Shown: positions 18,514-27,872, counted from the first letter of the stretch. The stretch is DNA of 64,000 nucleotides from Croceitalea sp947503285 (GCF_036985505.1 NZ_BTGQ01000002.1:124001-188000); one strand, 5' to 3'. Notes: generated by a model not told the origin, from the letters alone. Numbers and translations are program-made.

Positions 18514-19862
18514 TATAAGAAGAGCTTTTCTATTCTTGGTATTGCTTTAGGCAGACAACATACCACTACTTTATCACCTTGGGTTATCCTAAAATCACCT
18601 AAGGCTATTATGCCCTCACCATCCCTGATAACGCCGCCAATAATCGCCTCTCTTGGAAAATCAAGTTCTTTTATCAACTCGCCGTTTACAGCTGAGCTGG
18701 CTTTTACCTCAAACTCCAATATCTCGGCATTTAAATTGTTCAATCGCGTCAATGCCAAAACCTCACCCCTTCTGATGTACCTAAAAATATTATTTGCGGC
18801 CAACAGTTTTTTGTTGATAAGGGTATCGATACCTATGGATTGTGAAAGTTCGAAATAATCCATATTCTCAACGAGCGCAATGGTTTTCTTTATCTTCTTT
18901 GATTTTGCCACCAGACATGACATGATATTCGTTTCTGAATTCCCGGTAACGGCGATAAAAGCATCCATAGACTCAAGACTCTCTTCATCAAGTAACTCAA
19001 CGTTACGGCCATCTCCATTGATCACCAAGGCATTGGGAAGGTTATCGGCAATATCAAATGATTTCTCTTTGCTCTTTTCTATCAATTTGACATTAAATCG
19101 ATTTGCGCATAGGTCGCGTGCCGTTTTAAAACCGACCTTACTGCCCCCCAATATCATCACATTCTTTATTTGCTTTTTCTGAACACCAGTAAGTTTATGA
19201 AGTTCATCAACACCACCTGCCGATGTAATAAAATAGACTTGGTCGCCTTCTTTAAAAACGGTATCTCCACGAGGTATCAAGGTATATTGGGTACCCATTC
19301 GCTGCAATGCAATGGGCATAAAATGCAATTCTGGAAAGATATTCGCGGCTTCTTTCACCATTTTACCCACAAAAGGTGCTGACTTTGGCAAGAACATGCC
19401 AACCATGGTCAACAGTCCACCCTCAAACTCATAGGTGTCGTTAAATGCAGATTGGTGTAATAGCAATTGAATTTCCGTTGCAGCCAATTCTTCCGGTGAG
19501 ATCAATTCATCGATACCGAGCTGTTCGAACTTGATCAGCTCTTTATTATCGATAAACTCGGTATTTGAAATTCTAGCAATGGTTTTTTTACTCCCCAATT
19601 GTTTCGCCAACAAGCACAAGGTCAAGTTAGTGGTTTCTGATGCCGTAACACCGATGACCAGATCTGAACTTTCGACATTGGCATCCTGAAGGACCTCCAC
19701 ACTTGTGGCATCACCTTTCAAAACCCTTATATCTAAATGATTGTCAGCATATGAAAGACTCTCTTTGTCGGTGTCGATCAGTGTTATCTCTTGGGCTTCA
19801 TACGATAATAATTTAGCTAAATGAAAACCTACCTCACCCGCTCCTGCAATGATTATTTTCAT
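18513..19862 (-). CDS. trkA: TrkA, Trk potassium transport regulator (double RCK)
   Basis: TrkA is the cytosolic NAD(H)/ATP-binding ring that gates TrkH. The 449-residue product has two RCK_N/RCK_C repeats: the first Rossmann motif IIAGAGEVGFHLAK at residues 3-16 and the second MILGGSKVGFKTAR near 230, each followed by a TrkA-C domain (about 140-220 and 365-445). The acidic residue at the end of the second strand (TLIDTDKES) fits NAD binding. It is the first gene of the trkA-trkH pair and shares one base with trkH. Cytoplasmic face of the inner membrane. Secure. Confidence 0.95.
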   Translation of the reverse strand: MKIIIAGAGEVGFHLAKLLSYEAQEITLIDTDKESLSYADNHLDIRVLKGDATSVEVLQDANVESSDLVIGVTASETTNLTLCLLAKQLGSKKTIARISNTEFIDNKELIKFEQLGIDELISPEELAATEIQLLLHQSAFNDTYEFEGGLLTMVGMFLPKSAPFVGKMVKEAANIFPELHFMPIALQRMGTQYTLIPRGDTVFKEGDQVYFITSAGGVDELHKLTGVQKKQIKNVMILGGSKVGFKTARDLCANRFNVKLIEKSKEKSFDIADNLPNALVINGDGRNVELLDEESLESMDAFIAVTGNSETNIMSCLVAKSKKIKKTIALVENMDYFELSQSIGIDTLINKKLLAANNIFRYIRRGEVLALTRLNNLNAEILEFEVKASSAVNGELIKELDFPREAIIGGVIRDGEGIIALGDFRITQGDKVVVCCLPKAIPRIEKLFL

Positions 19863-20015
19863 TACCTAAAATATAATTTTAAACTAAAAATGTCTTCGGA
19901 AAGAATCTTTGGGCTTGTTTGCGCTTGGCCATATCCCATACTGCTACTTGTATTTATCGCGTAAAATTACATATTATTTTATTCTTAATGCCCAATGCCC
20001 TTTTTTGGCTTATCG

Positions 20016-20023
20016 TATCTTTG
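20016..20023 (+). promoter_or_regulatory. Candidate -7 box for ubiE-porT
   Basis: TATCTTTG matches TAnnTTTG exactly, 16 bases before the ATG at 20040. No clear -33 TTTG at 18-21 bases. Confidence 0.5.
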
Positions 20024-20039
20024 CGAAAAAATTGTTTGA

Positions 20040-20768
20040 ATGTCTAAAAACGTAAGGCCCTACAAAGATTCTGAGCTTGGTAAAAAAGCACAGGTAACCA
20101 AAATGTTCGATACCATTTCAGGAAGTTATGACAAGCTCAACAGGGTCATCTCATTAGGCATTGATATTAAATGGCGTAATCGCGTGGTAAGGCTAATAGG
20201 TGCCTCAAAACCAGAATCCATCTTAGATATTGCAACAGGTACTGGAGATTTGGCAATAGCAATGGCAAATACCGGGGCCAAAAAAATCATAGGTCTTGAT
20301 ATCTCTACCGGAATGTTGGAGGTCGGCAAAAACAAGATCGTTCAAAAAAACCTTGACGATACGATTACCATGATCGTGGGTGATAGCGAGAACCTCCCTT
20401 TTGAAGATAATTCGTTTGATGCGATTACGGTTGCTTTTGGCGTTCGAAATTTTGAAAATCTCGAAAAAGGGCTAGCAGAAATTTATCGCGTTCTAAAACC
20501 TAAAGGTACTTTTGCCGTTCTGGAAACCTCGATACCCACCAAAACGCCTTTTAAACAAGGGTATCACCTCTATTCTAGATTCGTACTACCGGTGATAGGT
20601 AAATTGTTTTCCAAAGACCAATCTGCATATAGGTATCTATCAGAATCAGCCTCCGTATTCCCATATGGTGAACAGTTCAACAATATTTTGGCAAAAATCG
20701 GGTTTATAGCTTTAGAACATAGGCCCCAAACATTAGGGGTAGCGACAATATATGTAGCTTCAAAATAA
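20040..20768 (+). CDS. ubiE: Demethylmenaquinone methyltransferase
   Basis: A SAM-dependent C-methyltransferase that converts demethylmenaquinone to menaquinone, the respiratory quinone of Bacteroidetes (also called MenG). The 242-residue product has the family N terminus (MFDTISGSYDKLNRVISLGI), SAM motif ILDIATGTGDLAIAMA, and the UbiE signatures ITVAFGVRNFEN and VLETSIPTKTPF, with the C-terminal RYLSESASVFP motif. It lies 4 bases before porT; this ubiE-porT order is known from other Flavobacteria. The product supplies the quinone used by Na+-NQR at the left of the window. Secure. Confidence 0.95.
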   Translation: MSKNVRPYKDSELGKKAQVTKMFDTISGSYDKLNRVISLGIDIKWRNRVVRLIGASKPESILDIATGTGDLAIAMANTGAKKIIGLDISTGMLEVGKNKIVQKNLDDTITMIVGDSENLPFEDNSFDAITVAFGVRNFENLEKGLAEIYRVLKPKGTFAVLETSIPTKTPFKQGYHLYSRFVLPVIGKLFSKDQSAYRYLSESASVFPYGEQFNNILAKIGFIALEHRPQTLGVATIYVASK

Positions 20769-20772
20769 TTAA

Positions 20773-21471
20773 ATGAAAAATGCCCTGTTTCTGATTGCCC
20801 TGGTTGTTTTGACCAGCAGCACTGCGTCGGCCCAGTTTAGAAAAGACCCCATTATCAATATTCAGAATGAGGATAAAAAGCTGATAAACTTCGGTTATTA
20901 CCTTGGCTTTAATCAATATGACTTTCAATTTGAGTATCGGGAAGATGTCGGCGAAGATATTTTGGTCGATAAAAGTTTGGGATTCAATGTCGGGGTCTTG
21001 GGCGAGTTGCGATTCAATGAATTTTTAGACCTTAGATTTGAACCTGGACTTTTGTACACCTCTAGGTTATTAGGGTTTCCTGGGTTTGACAATGAAGTTG
21101 ATGCCCTAAGGGAGGTTAGATCGACCTATATTCGATTCCCGTTGCTTTTAAAGGTCAGTACCAGACGTTTCAATAATATGAAACCCTTTATTATCGGTGG
21201 GGGCTATACGTCAATAAACCTCGGTGCAAACGAAGATAGTTTAGCAGACAATTTTAGTGGCGAGTTTAGAATGACGTCAAATGTATACGGCTACGAACTT
21301 GGTTTTGGTATTGACTTCTACACCGAATTTTTCAAATTTACCCCATCTATACGCGGTGTGTTCGCACTAACCGATGAATTAGTAAGGGATGAAGATCCCA
21401 ATAGCCCATGGACTGGAAATATAGCAGCGATGAGGACCAGGGGCATTTTTATAAATTTCACGTTTGAGTAA
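20773..21471 (+). CDS. porT: PorT/SprT family outer membrane protein
   Basis: The 232-residue product has a signal peptide (ending TASAQ) and an outer-membrane beta-barrel of the PorT type, with NFGYYLGFNQYDFQFEY near the start and a final aromatic residue region (FINFTFE). PorT/SprT is needed for type IX secretion in Porphyromonas and for secretion/gliding in Flavobacterium, where the gene also follows ubiE. It starts 4 bases after ubiE, so it is probably cotranscribed with it. The identification rests on family pattern plus the conserved neighbour; a general PorT-family barrel is the alternative. Confidence 0.85.
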   Translation: MKNALFLIALVVLTSSTASAQFRKDPIINIQNEDKKLINFGYYLGFNQYDFQFEYREDVGEDILVDKSLGFNVGVLGELRFNEFLDLRFEPGLLYTSRLLGFPGFDNEVDALREVRSTYIRFPLLLKVSTRRFNNMKPFIIGGGYTSINLGANEDSLADNFSGEFRMTSNVYGYELGFGIDFYTEFFKFTPSIRGVFALTDELVRDEDPNSPWTGNIAAMRTRGIFINFTFE

Positions 21472-21498
21472 GAACCACCTTTAAGTATTCCCTTCATC

Positions 21499-22221
21499 TC
21501 ACCCTTTTCTAATCTCATTTAAAAGAATTGCTGTTGCCGTTGCAATATTCAAGCTTTCGGCTAATGGATCACCGAATTGGGGAATGCCGATTTTTTTTTG
21601 GATATTCTGTGCAACGGCATCTGAAATTCCATTAGCCTCATTACCCATAATCAATATACCCGCCTCAGGTAATTTTTCATGATGGACATTAGCCCCATCC
21701 ATGAAAGCCCCGAAAACAGGCAGTTCCGTCCCTTCAATCAGTGCACCCAAATCTTCATATACTATATTTACCCGAGCTATGGAACCCATTGTTGCCTGCA
21801 AGACTTTCGGATTATAGCAATCGACCGTCCCTTTTGAACATATCAGATGTTCGATACCAAACCAATCACATAATCTTATCACCGTCCCCAAATTTCCGGG
21901 ATCCCTCACCTCATCTAGCGCGACAATCCAATCTTGGGCAAGCACTTTCTTTGGTTTGGGCATTTTAAATACCCCAAGCACACCGCTGGGGCTGCGAAGG
22001 GCGCTTATCTTTTTGAGATCTTTTTCTGAAATGATCGATGTCGCCAAACTTGAAAATTGTGCGGCACTATCCCCAACCACATATAAGCCATCGACTTCAA
22101 AGTCTGATTTCAACAACTCATTGACGGTCTTTATTCCCTCCACAAAAAAAAGCTGATACTGATTTCGGTATTTTTTTTGATGTAGGTTTTTTATCAGTTT
22201 TAGTTGGTTTTTGCTAACCAT
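21499..22221 (-). CDS. TrmH/SpoU family RNA 2'-O-methyltransferase
   Basis: A SPOUT-class methyltransferase acting on rRNA or tRNA ribose. The 240-residue product has an N-terminal substrate-binding part (MVSKNQLKLIKNLHQKKYRN), and the SPOUT knot motifs DEVRDPGNLGTVIRLCDWFG, LIMGNEANGIS and IPQFGDPLAESLNIATATAI, which bind SAM. The fusion of L30e-like part and knot resembles RlmB/TsnR-type 23S rRNA enzymes, but the target nucleotide cannot be assigned. Its first codons overlap the promoter of the divergent tamL gene. Convergent with porT (27 bases between stops). Confidence 0.9.
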   Translation of the reverse strand: MVSKNQLKLIKNLHQKKYRNQYQLFFVEGIKTVNELLKSDFEVDGLYVVGDSAAQFSSLATSIISEKDLKKISALRSPSGVLGVFKMPKPKKVLAQDWIVALDEVRDPGNLGTVIRLCDWFGIEHLICSKGTVDCYNPKVLQATMGSIARVNIVYEDLGALIEGTELPVFGAFMDGANVHHEKLPEAGILIMGNEANGISDAVAQNIQKKIGIPQFGDPLAESLNIATATAILLNEIRKG

Positions 22222-22240
22222 ACGAAATCATGTAATTTTG
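22210..22240 (+). promoter_or_regulatory. tamL promoter inside the start of the trmH-like gene
   Basis: TTTG at 22210-22213, a 19-base spacer, and TAATTTTG at 22233-22240 form the best Bacteroidetes-type promoter match I found in the window. Its upstream half overlaps the first codons of the divergent methyltransferase gene. It implies transcription starts near 22245, which excludes tamL start codons upstream of that. Confidence 0.7.
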
Positions 22241-22261
22241 AACTTTATAAAGCAACGCTTA

Positions 22262-24892
22262 GTGCCCAGAAAATTTAGGACAAAAATAGGTTTATTATCA
22301 TTGGTAGTTGTCCTTGCCTCGTGTAATGCGGTAAAAAAAGTTGGTGAAGATGAATTGTTGCTCACCAAGAATACGGTCTATACCGATGGAACGAAAGTGG
22401 TTAATGAGGATATCAAGGGGCTTATGGCCCAAAAACCCAATAGTACGTTATTGGGTTATCCATTACGTTTAAACCTATACAACCTTGTAAAAGAAAACCC
22501 GGACTCCCTATATCAAGTTTGGCTTACCAAGAAAGAAAATCGAGAGAAACGACTAAATCGCCTTTTATCAAAAAAGCAAGTAAATAGATTGGGGGAATCT
22601 TTTGTTGTCAAAGGATATAATAACCTCTTTAAGAGAATTGGTGAAGCCCCTGCGATTATCGATAGTACGAGAACTAAAAAAACCCTTGAGCGATTAGAGG
22701 CATATTATGGTAGCAAAGGATATTTCAACAATAGTGCCAGTTACCGTATCAATGAAACCAAACGTAAAAAAAGGGCCGAAATGGATTACAATGTTAATTT
22801 GGGTAAACCCTATTGTATTGATTCCATTTCAGAAAACATTGCCTCCAAACCATTAGATTCCCTCTATCGCACCAACATTGACAAATCATTGGTCAAGGAA
22901 GGTGAACAATTTGACTTAAAAAATTTCACTAATGAAAGACAACGATTGACCACCCTTTTTCGAAACTCGGGCGTTTACAATTTTCAAGAAAGCTCCATAC
23001 GCTACAATATCGTTAGGGATACTTCGATAAGCAATGACAATCAAATGATGGACGTGATCTTGGATATCAACAACCTGAACGTGGCCGACGATAGCCTTGC
23101 AACTAAAGAATATCAAATAAGTAGATTTGATAAAATCAATATTTATGCCGATTACAGTTTCACTGATGACACCACCAAGTTAAATTCCATTGACTACAAC
23201 AATTACACTATTTTCTTCAAAGACCAACTTCGCTATAGACCCAAATCACTTACCGATGCGATTTTTTTTGAGAAAGACAGCATCTATAGGGATTTAGATT
23301 ACGTGCGCACCAATAGGCAAATATCAAACTTGAACACCTTTAAATATCCGTCGGTCAAATTTGAGGAAAACAGTGATGACGCATCACTGACCGCCAATAT
23401 CTTTCTTGCACCTAGGTCAAAATATTCTTTGGATACTTCTTTAGAACTGTCAAGATCGGACATCCAACAGTTGGGTACCGCATTCTCTGCTTCTGTAATC
23501 ACAAGAAATATTTTTGGTGGCGCTGAAACGCTAAGTATCTCAGCACGTGGTTCCATAGGTTTATTGGATGACCCTATATCAGATGAGAACTTTACCTCAG
23601 AAATTGGAGGGGATATCAATCTCACCTTCCCAAGAATTTGGCTGCCGTTCGACACTGAAAAAGTGATTCCCTACTATATGTTGCCCCAAACCAGATTATC
23701 GATAGGTACCAATTTTCAGCAGAATATCGGATTGGACCGGCAATCATTGAACGCCGTTTTAAGCTACAGTTGGTCGCCCACTAGCTTTCAAAAGAATATT
23801 TTAGATCTTTTGAATATCGAATTTGTCAGAAATACGGACCCTAACGATTTTTTTCGGGTCTACAACAACACCTTTGGCACTTTGGATAACATAGCAAATG
23901 GCTTTGACGGTTTTTTGGACCCCAATGATCCAGACGATAATGATACACAATTTCCAGAATTAGCGGATTTTTTTGAATTACCCCAAAACGGAACAGATCC
24001 CAATCCCAGATTGATCATTCCAACTGACAATCCGGATACTCCTGATGGAACGAGCGGTTTTACCAATGCCATTCTTGAGGGAATCGTACCCGCAGATGCT
24101 GAGGTAGTGGAAGAAGTTCGCAGTATTGAAGAGCGTAGAAGAAGGTTAACACAGAACAACCTTATATTTACTTCAAACTTCACCTACCAAAAAAACAACC
24201 GGGAAAATATCAACGATAATGATTTTTATCGCTATAGCATTCGATTCGAAAGTGCTGGTAATCTATTATCGATTATCTCAAATATTATTCCCTTTGAAAC
24301 GGATGACATTGGCCAAGAGTTGGTGTATTCCGTTCCCTATTCCCAATATTTCAAGACAGAGTTGGATTATGTCAAGCATTGGAAGTCTGGCAATACCAAT
24401 GTCATCGCGTTCAGAAGTTTTTTAGGTCTTGCGGTACCTTATGGAAATGCGAACAACATTCCATTTGTTCGCAGTTATTTTGGTGGGGGTTCGAATGACA
24501 ATCGTGCTTGGAACGTATATACCCTAGGTCCCGGACGCACTCAAAATGTCAATGATTTCAATGAGGCAAACTTCAAGATCGGTTTGAACCTAGAATATCG
24601 CTTTCCAATCGTAGGTGCTATCAAAGGGGCCTTATTTGCCGATGGTGGTAATATTTGGAATGTTTTTGATGATGTTGAAGATGAAGATGCCACCTTCAAT
24701 GGTTTCTCATCGTTGGCGGATGTTGCTTTAGGCACCGGTTTTGGCTTGCGATATGACTTCACCTATTTTGTATTGCGATTGGATACTGGTTTTAAAACCT
24801 ACAATCCGGCCTTACCGCCATCAGAACGGTGGTTTACGAACTTCAGACCAAGTGAAGCTGTTTTGAATATCGGTATCAACTATCCTTTTTGA
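22262..24892 (+). CDS. tamL: TamL, BamA-family outer membrane lipoprotein
   Basis: TamL is the Bacteroidetes lipoprotein form of TamA, an Omp85/BamA-type barrel thought to help insert proteins or move lipids to the outer membrane. The product (about 876 residues) has a lipoprotein signal ending VVVLASC, POTRA-like repeats (about 30-340) and a C-terminal 16-strand-type barrel with FADGGNIWNVFDD, and the closing strand VLNIGINYPF. No in-frame ATG exists upstream of the signal. A strong promoter box at 22233-22240 points to GTG at 22262; TTG at 22238 lies inside that box. The usual partner tamB is not adjacent, the next gene being fbaA. Family secure, start moderately sure. Confidence 0.88.
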   Translation: MPRKFRTKIGLLSLVVVLASCNAVKKVGEDELLLTKNTVYTDGTKVVNEDIKGLMAQKPNSTLLGYPLRLNLYNLVKENPDSLYQVWLTKKENREKRLNRLLSKKQVNRLGESFVVKGYNNLFKRIGEAPAIIDSTRTKKTLERLEAYYGSKGYFNNSASYRINETKRKKRAEMDYNVNLGKPYCIDSISENIASKPLDSLYRTNIDKSLVKEGEQFDLKNFTNERQRLTTLFRNSGVYNFQESSIRYNIVRDTSISNDNQMMDVILDINNLNVADDSLATKEYQISRFDKINIYADYSFTDDTTKLNSIDYNNYTIFFKDQLRYRPKSLTDAIFFEKDSIYRDLDYVRTNRQISNLNTFKYPSVKFEENSDDASLTANIFLAPRSKYSLDTSLELSRSDIQQLGTAFSASVITRNIFGGAETLSISARGSIGLLDDPISDENFTSEIGGDINLTFPRIWLPFDTEKVIPYYMLPQTRLSIGTNFQQNIGLDRQSLNAVLSYSWSPTSFQKNILDLLNIEFVRNTDPNDFFRVYNNTFGTLDNIANGFDGFLDPNDPDDNDTQFPELADFFELPQNGTDPNPRLIIPTDNPDTPDGTSGFTNAILEGIVPADAEVVEEVRSIEERRRRLTQNNLIFTSNFTYQKNNRENINDNDFYRYSIRFESAGNLLSIISNIIPFETDDIGQELVYSVPYSQYFKTELDYVKHWKSGNTNVIAFRSFLGLAVPYGNANNIPFVRSYFGGGSNDNRAWNVYTLGPGRTQNVNDFNEANFKIGLNLEYRFPIVGAIKGALFADGGNIWNVFDDVEDEDATFNGFSSLADVALGTGFGLRYDFTYFVLRLDTGFKTYNPALPPSERWFTNFRPSEAVLNIGINYPF

Positions 24893-24938
24893 ATCTGTTT
24901 CGTTATTTCTTCCTCCAATATAAATTTCGTTTTATCAA

Positions 24939-24971
24939 TTTGAAAAAGTTGAAATGAGTTCCTTACTTTTG
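24939..24971 (+). promoter_or_regulatory. fbaA-accD promoter
   Basis: TTTG at 24939-24942, a 21-base spacer and TACTTTTG (exact TAnnTTTG) at 24964-24971, 31 bases before the fbaA start. Good match to the Bacteroidetes housekeeping promoter. Confidence 0.6.
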
Positions 24972-25002
24972 TTCTTTGTTTAAAACCTTTAACCAACGAA
25001 TT

Positions 25003-26070
25003 ATGTCTCATAATATCAAGCCTGGAGTAGCCACAGGAGATGAAGTACAAGCAATTTTCAAATACGCAAAAGAAAAAGGATTCGCATTACCAGCTGTAAA
25101 TGTTATAGGGTCAAACACCATTAATGGGGTTTTAGAGACAGCTGCTAGCTTGAATTCACCTGTCATCATCCAATTTTCGAACGGTGGGGCACAATTCAAT
25201 GCGGGCAAAGGGCTTTCGAACGAAAATCAACAAGCTGCAATTTTAGGTGCCGTTGCCGGCGCAAAGCATGTTCATGAAATGGCGCAGGCTTATGGCGCTA
25301 CCGTAATTTTACATACGGATCACTGTGCAAAAAAGCTATTACCTTGGATTGATGGATTGTTGGATGCAAGTGAAGCACATTACAAAGCAACCGGAAAATC
25401 GCTTTACAGTTCACATATGATAGACCTCTCTGAAGAACCCATCGAAGAGAATATCGAAATATGTAAACAATATTTAGAGCGCATGGCCAAGATGGACATG
25501 ACCCTAGAAATCGAATTAGGGGTCACTGGTGGTGAAGAAGATGGAGTCGACAACACCGATGTAGACAGTTCTAAACTATACACTCAACCCGAAGAAGTGG
25601 CCTATGCCTATGAAGAGCTTTCAAAAATAAGCCCTAGGTTTACCGTTGCGGCTGCTTTCGGAAATGTACATGGGGTATACAAACCTGGCAATGTGAGCCT
25701 CACCCCGAAAATATTGAAGAACTCCCAAGAATTCGTATCGAAAAAGTACGGAGTTGAAAATAATCATATTGACTTTGTATTTCACGGTGGATCGGGTTCT
25801 ACATTGGAAGAGATTCGTGAAGCAATAGGCTACGGAGTGATTAAAATGAATATCGATACTGATTTACAGTATGCATTTATGTCAGGTATTCGTGACTATA
25901 TGCAAAGCAAAAAAGACTATTTGCAAGCCCAGATCGGCAATCCTGATGGGGATGATTCCCCAAATAAGAAATTCTATGATCCCAGGGTTTGGCTTAGGGA
26001 AGGTGAAAAGACCTTTATTGAACGCTTGAAAAAAGCGTTTGAAGATTTGAATAATGTCAATACACTTTAA
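25003..26070 (+). CDS. fbaA: Class II fructose-1,6-bisphosphate aldolase
   Basis: Zn-dependent aldolase that splits fructose-1,6-bisphosphate into glyceraldehyde-3-phosphate and dihydroxyacetone phosphate, and the reverse in gluconeogenesis. The 355-residue product shows the metal ligands in LHTDHCAKKLLPW and VFHGGSGS, the ELGVTGGEEDG stretch, and the phosphate-binding NIDTDLQYA. The size and insertions fit the class IIA (E. coli FbaA/yeast) type. I chose ATG at 25003; the frame extends to a TTG at 24976 that lies in the promoter/leader. accD starts 18 bases after its stop, so both likely share a transcript. Secure. Confidence 0.95.
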   Translation: MSHNIKPGVATGDEVQAIFKYAKEKGFALPAVNVIGSNTINGVLETAASLNSPVIIQFSNGGAQFNAGKGLSNENQQAAILGAVAGAKHVHEMAQAYGATVILHTDHCAKKLLPWIDGLLDASEAHYKATGKSLYSSHMIDLSEEPIEENIEICKQYLERMAKMDMTLEIELGVTGGEEDGVDNTDVDSSKLYTQPEEVAYAYEELSKISPRFTVAAAFGNVHGVYKPGNVSLTPKILKNSQEFVSKKYGVENNHIDFVFHGGSGSTLEEIREAIGYGVIKMNIDTDLQYAFMSGIRDYMQSKKDYLQAQIGNPDGDDSPNKKFYDPRVWLREGEKTFIERLKKAFEDLNNVNTL

Positions 26071-26088
26071 TCAAAATCCCCCACTTTT

Positions 26089-26967
26089 ATGACAGCTTGG
26101 TTCAAAAGAAAAGAAAAGGGAATCCAAACCGCTACAGAAGAGAAAAAAGACACCCCTAGGGGGCTTTGGTATAAATCCCCTACAGGTAAGATTGTTGAAT
26201 CAGAAGATTTAGCAAAGAATTTTTATGTGAGTCCTGAAGATGACTATCATGTTCGCATAGGAAGCAAAGAATACTTTGAAATTCTTTTTGATGACAACAA
26301 ATTCAAGGAACTTGATGAGAAATTGTCATCAAAAGACCCTTTAAAGTTCGAGGATACCAAAAAGTATTCAGATCGCTTGAAAGCTGCAAAAGCTAAGACA
26401 GGGCTAAATGATGCGGTGCGCACCGCAGTGGGAAAATCAATGAATAAAGACCTCGTAGTAGCCTGTATGGATTTTAGTTTTATCGGCGGTTCAATGGGAA
26501 GTGTAGTCGGTGAAAAAATAGCCCGGGCAATTGATGTGGCCAAAAAGAAAAAAGCACCATTTTTAATGATTTCAAAGTCTGGTGGTGCCCGTATGATGGA
26601 AGCTGCGCTTTCATTGATGCAATTGGCCAAGACCTCAGCAAAGCTTGCACAGTTGGCAGAAGCAAAAATACCATACATATCATTATGTACCGACCCTACA
26701 ACAGGTGGCACGACAGCGTCTTACGCCATGTTGGGCGATATCAATATTTCAGAGCCTGGGGCTTTAATAGGCTTCGCCGGACCTAGGGTCGTAAAAGATA
26801 CTACGGGCAAAGAACTGCCAGAAGGTTTTCAAACCTCTGAATTCGTGAAAGAACATGGGTTTTTAGACTTTATCACCCATCGTAGGGACTTAAAGCAAAA
26901 AGTGAATCTATATATCGATTTAATTCAAAACCTACCTGTGAGAAAAGAAAAAGAGTTGGCCGATTAG
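26089..26967 (+). CDS. accD: Acetyl-CoA carboxylase carboxyltransferase beta subunit, zinc-ribbon-less
   Basis: AccD pairs with AccA to transfer carboxyl from biotin to acetyl-CoA, making malonyl-CoA for fatty acid synthesis. The 292-residue product has the crotonase-type core with MDFSFIGGSMGSVVGEKI, SKSGGARMMEAALSLMQLAK and TDPTTGGTTASYA. The N terminus GLWYKSPTGKIV...FYVSPEDDYHVRIG aligns with the family zinc ribbon, but all four cysteines are replaced: S30, G33, S48 and D51. The region therefore cannot bind zinc in the usual way. As I recall this is shared by other Flavobacteria. It follows fbaA by 18 bases; its stop codon lies within the terminator hairpin. Confidence 0.94.
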   Translation: MTAWFKRKEKGIQTATEEKKDTPRGLWYKSPTGKIVESEDLAKNFYVSPEDDYHVRIGSKEYFEILFDDNKFKELDEKLSSKDPLKFEDTKKYSDRLKAAKAKTGLNDAVRTAVGKSMNKDLVVACMDFSFIGGSMGSVVGEKIARAIDVAKKKKAPFLMISKSGGARMMEAALSLMQLAKTSAKLAQLAEAKIPYISLCTDPTTGGTTASYAMLGDINISEPGALIGFAGPRVVKDTTGKELPEGFQTSEFVKEHGFLDFITHRRDLKQKVNLYIDLIQNLPVRKEKELAD

Positions 26968-26980
26968 CCAACTCTTTTTC
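26951..26980 (+). terminator. Terminator containing the accD stop codon
   Basis: AGAGTTGGC (26952-26960) pairs perfectly with GCCAACTCT (26967-26975) across CGATTA, followed by TTTTC. The accD TAG stop (26965-26967) sits at the loop/stem border, so a terminating ribosome would cover the hairpin. Confidence 0.85.
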
Positions 26981-26999
26981 TTTAAATCAAGTTTTATTT

Positions 27000-27872
27000 T
27001 CAATTCTTTAAAAACCTACGTAGAAAAACTTCTTCACTAGAACCATCAGGTAGCGTCAAGATTCCTTTTGCATCACAACTGCCATCGCCAAAATCTAAAC
27101 TTACGGTATTTTCATTTCGTGTTATATCCAAAACCCCACTTACGATAAATCTACATGAAAGCTCCCTTCGCAATGGTGAGACCACTTCTTTGTCAAATGT
27201 ATTACCCGCTTTATTCACAAATGTTCTTTTACCTGTGATCAAGAACACATTATCACCCCAAAATCCACTTCCATATCCTTCAATCCATTCGCGGGTTCTT
27301 GTACCTGTGAATGAAGCTGTTTCCCCTTCAGGCCATGTCGCATTGAAAGATGCGTTTGCAGTACCTTGCGGATTACCATTTTCATTGGACCTCACCCTAA
27401 GAATATCAGCTCCACCCTCAACGCTAACGCCATTGAACGTGAAATTCTCAAGCACTAGGGCAATCGTTTTTTGGGCCAAGGTCATATCCTTAACATAACT
27501 TAATTTGATAATTCCACTTAAGGTATTTCCATTGGGCAACTCACAACCCTCACCAAAATCAAGGGTACGTTCTTTGGTCGTATCCGTTACTACAGTGGTA
27601 ATAGTGACACAATCGGGTAAATAATCAGACCTAAAATCCGCCTTCGATGTTGTTGAAATTTCATCAGCGGCATAAACGTCTTCCGCAATTGCCGTCACTT
27701 CTTCTGAAATCAATTCCGATTCATCACTGACCTTCAATTCAGTAGCCGTAATCACAGCTTCACTTGATTCAAATTCAACGGTTTCGGCATCTTCTTTACT
27801 ACATGAGATTACCATAAGCACTAGACCAATCAATACTACTTTTAAGTTCACTTGTTTGAGACTCTTTTTCAT
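27000..27872 (-). CDS. Lipoprotein of unknown function
   Basis: The 290-residue product has a long lipoprotein signal (lipobox VISC at about 21-24, then SKEDAETVEFES), an acidic linker to about residue 75, and a beta-rich body with repeated strands (GNTLSGIIKLSYVKDMTL, VSVEGGADILRVRS, SFTGTRTREWIEGYGSGFWG, FITGKRTFVNKAGNTFDKEV). I do not recognise a named domain. The strand pattern with periodic Gly suggests a repeated beta-sheet surface protein. It is converging on accD with 32 bases between stops and has no partner gene. Probably a surface or periplasmic lipoprotein; function unknown. Confidence 0.8.
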   Translation of the reverse strand: MKKSLKQVNLKVVLIGLVLMVISCSKEDAETVEFESSEAVITATELKVSDESELISEEVTAIAEDVYAADEISTTSKADFRSDYLPDCVTITTVVTDTTKERTLDFGEGCELPNGNTLSGIIKLSYVKDMTLAQKTIALVLENFTFNGVSVEGGADILRVRSNENGNPQGTANASFNATWPEGETASFTGTRTREWIEGYGSGFWGDNVFLITGKRTFVNKAGNTFDKEVVSPLRRELSCRFIVSGVLDITRNENTVSLDFGDGSCDAKGILTLPDGSSEEVFLRRFLKN

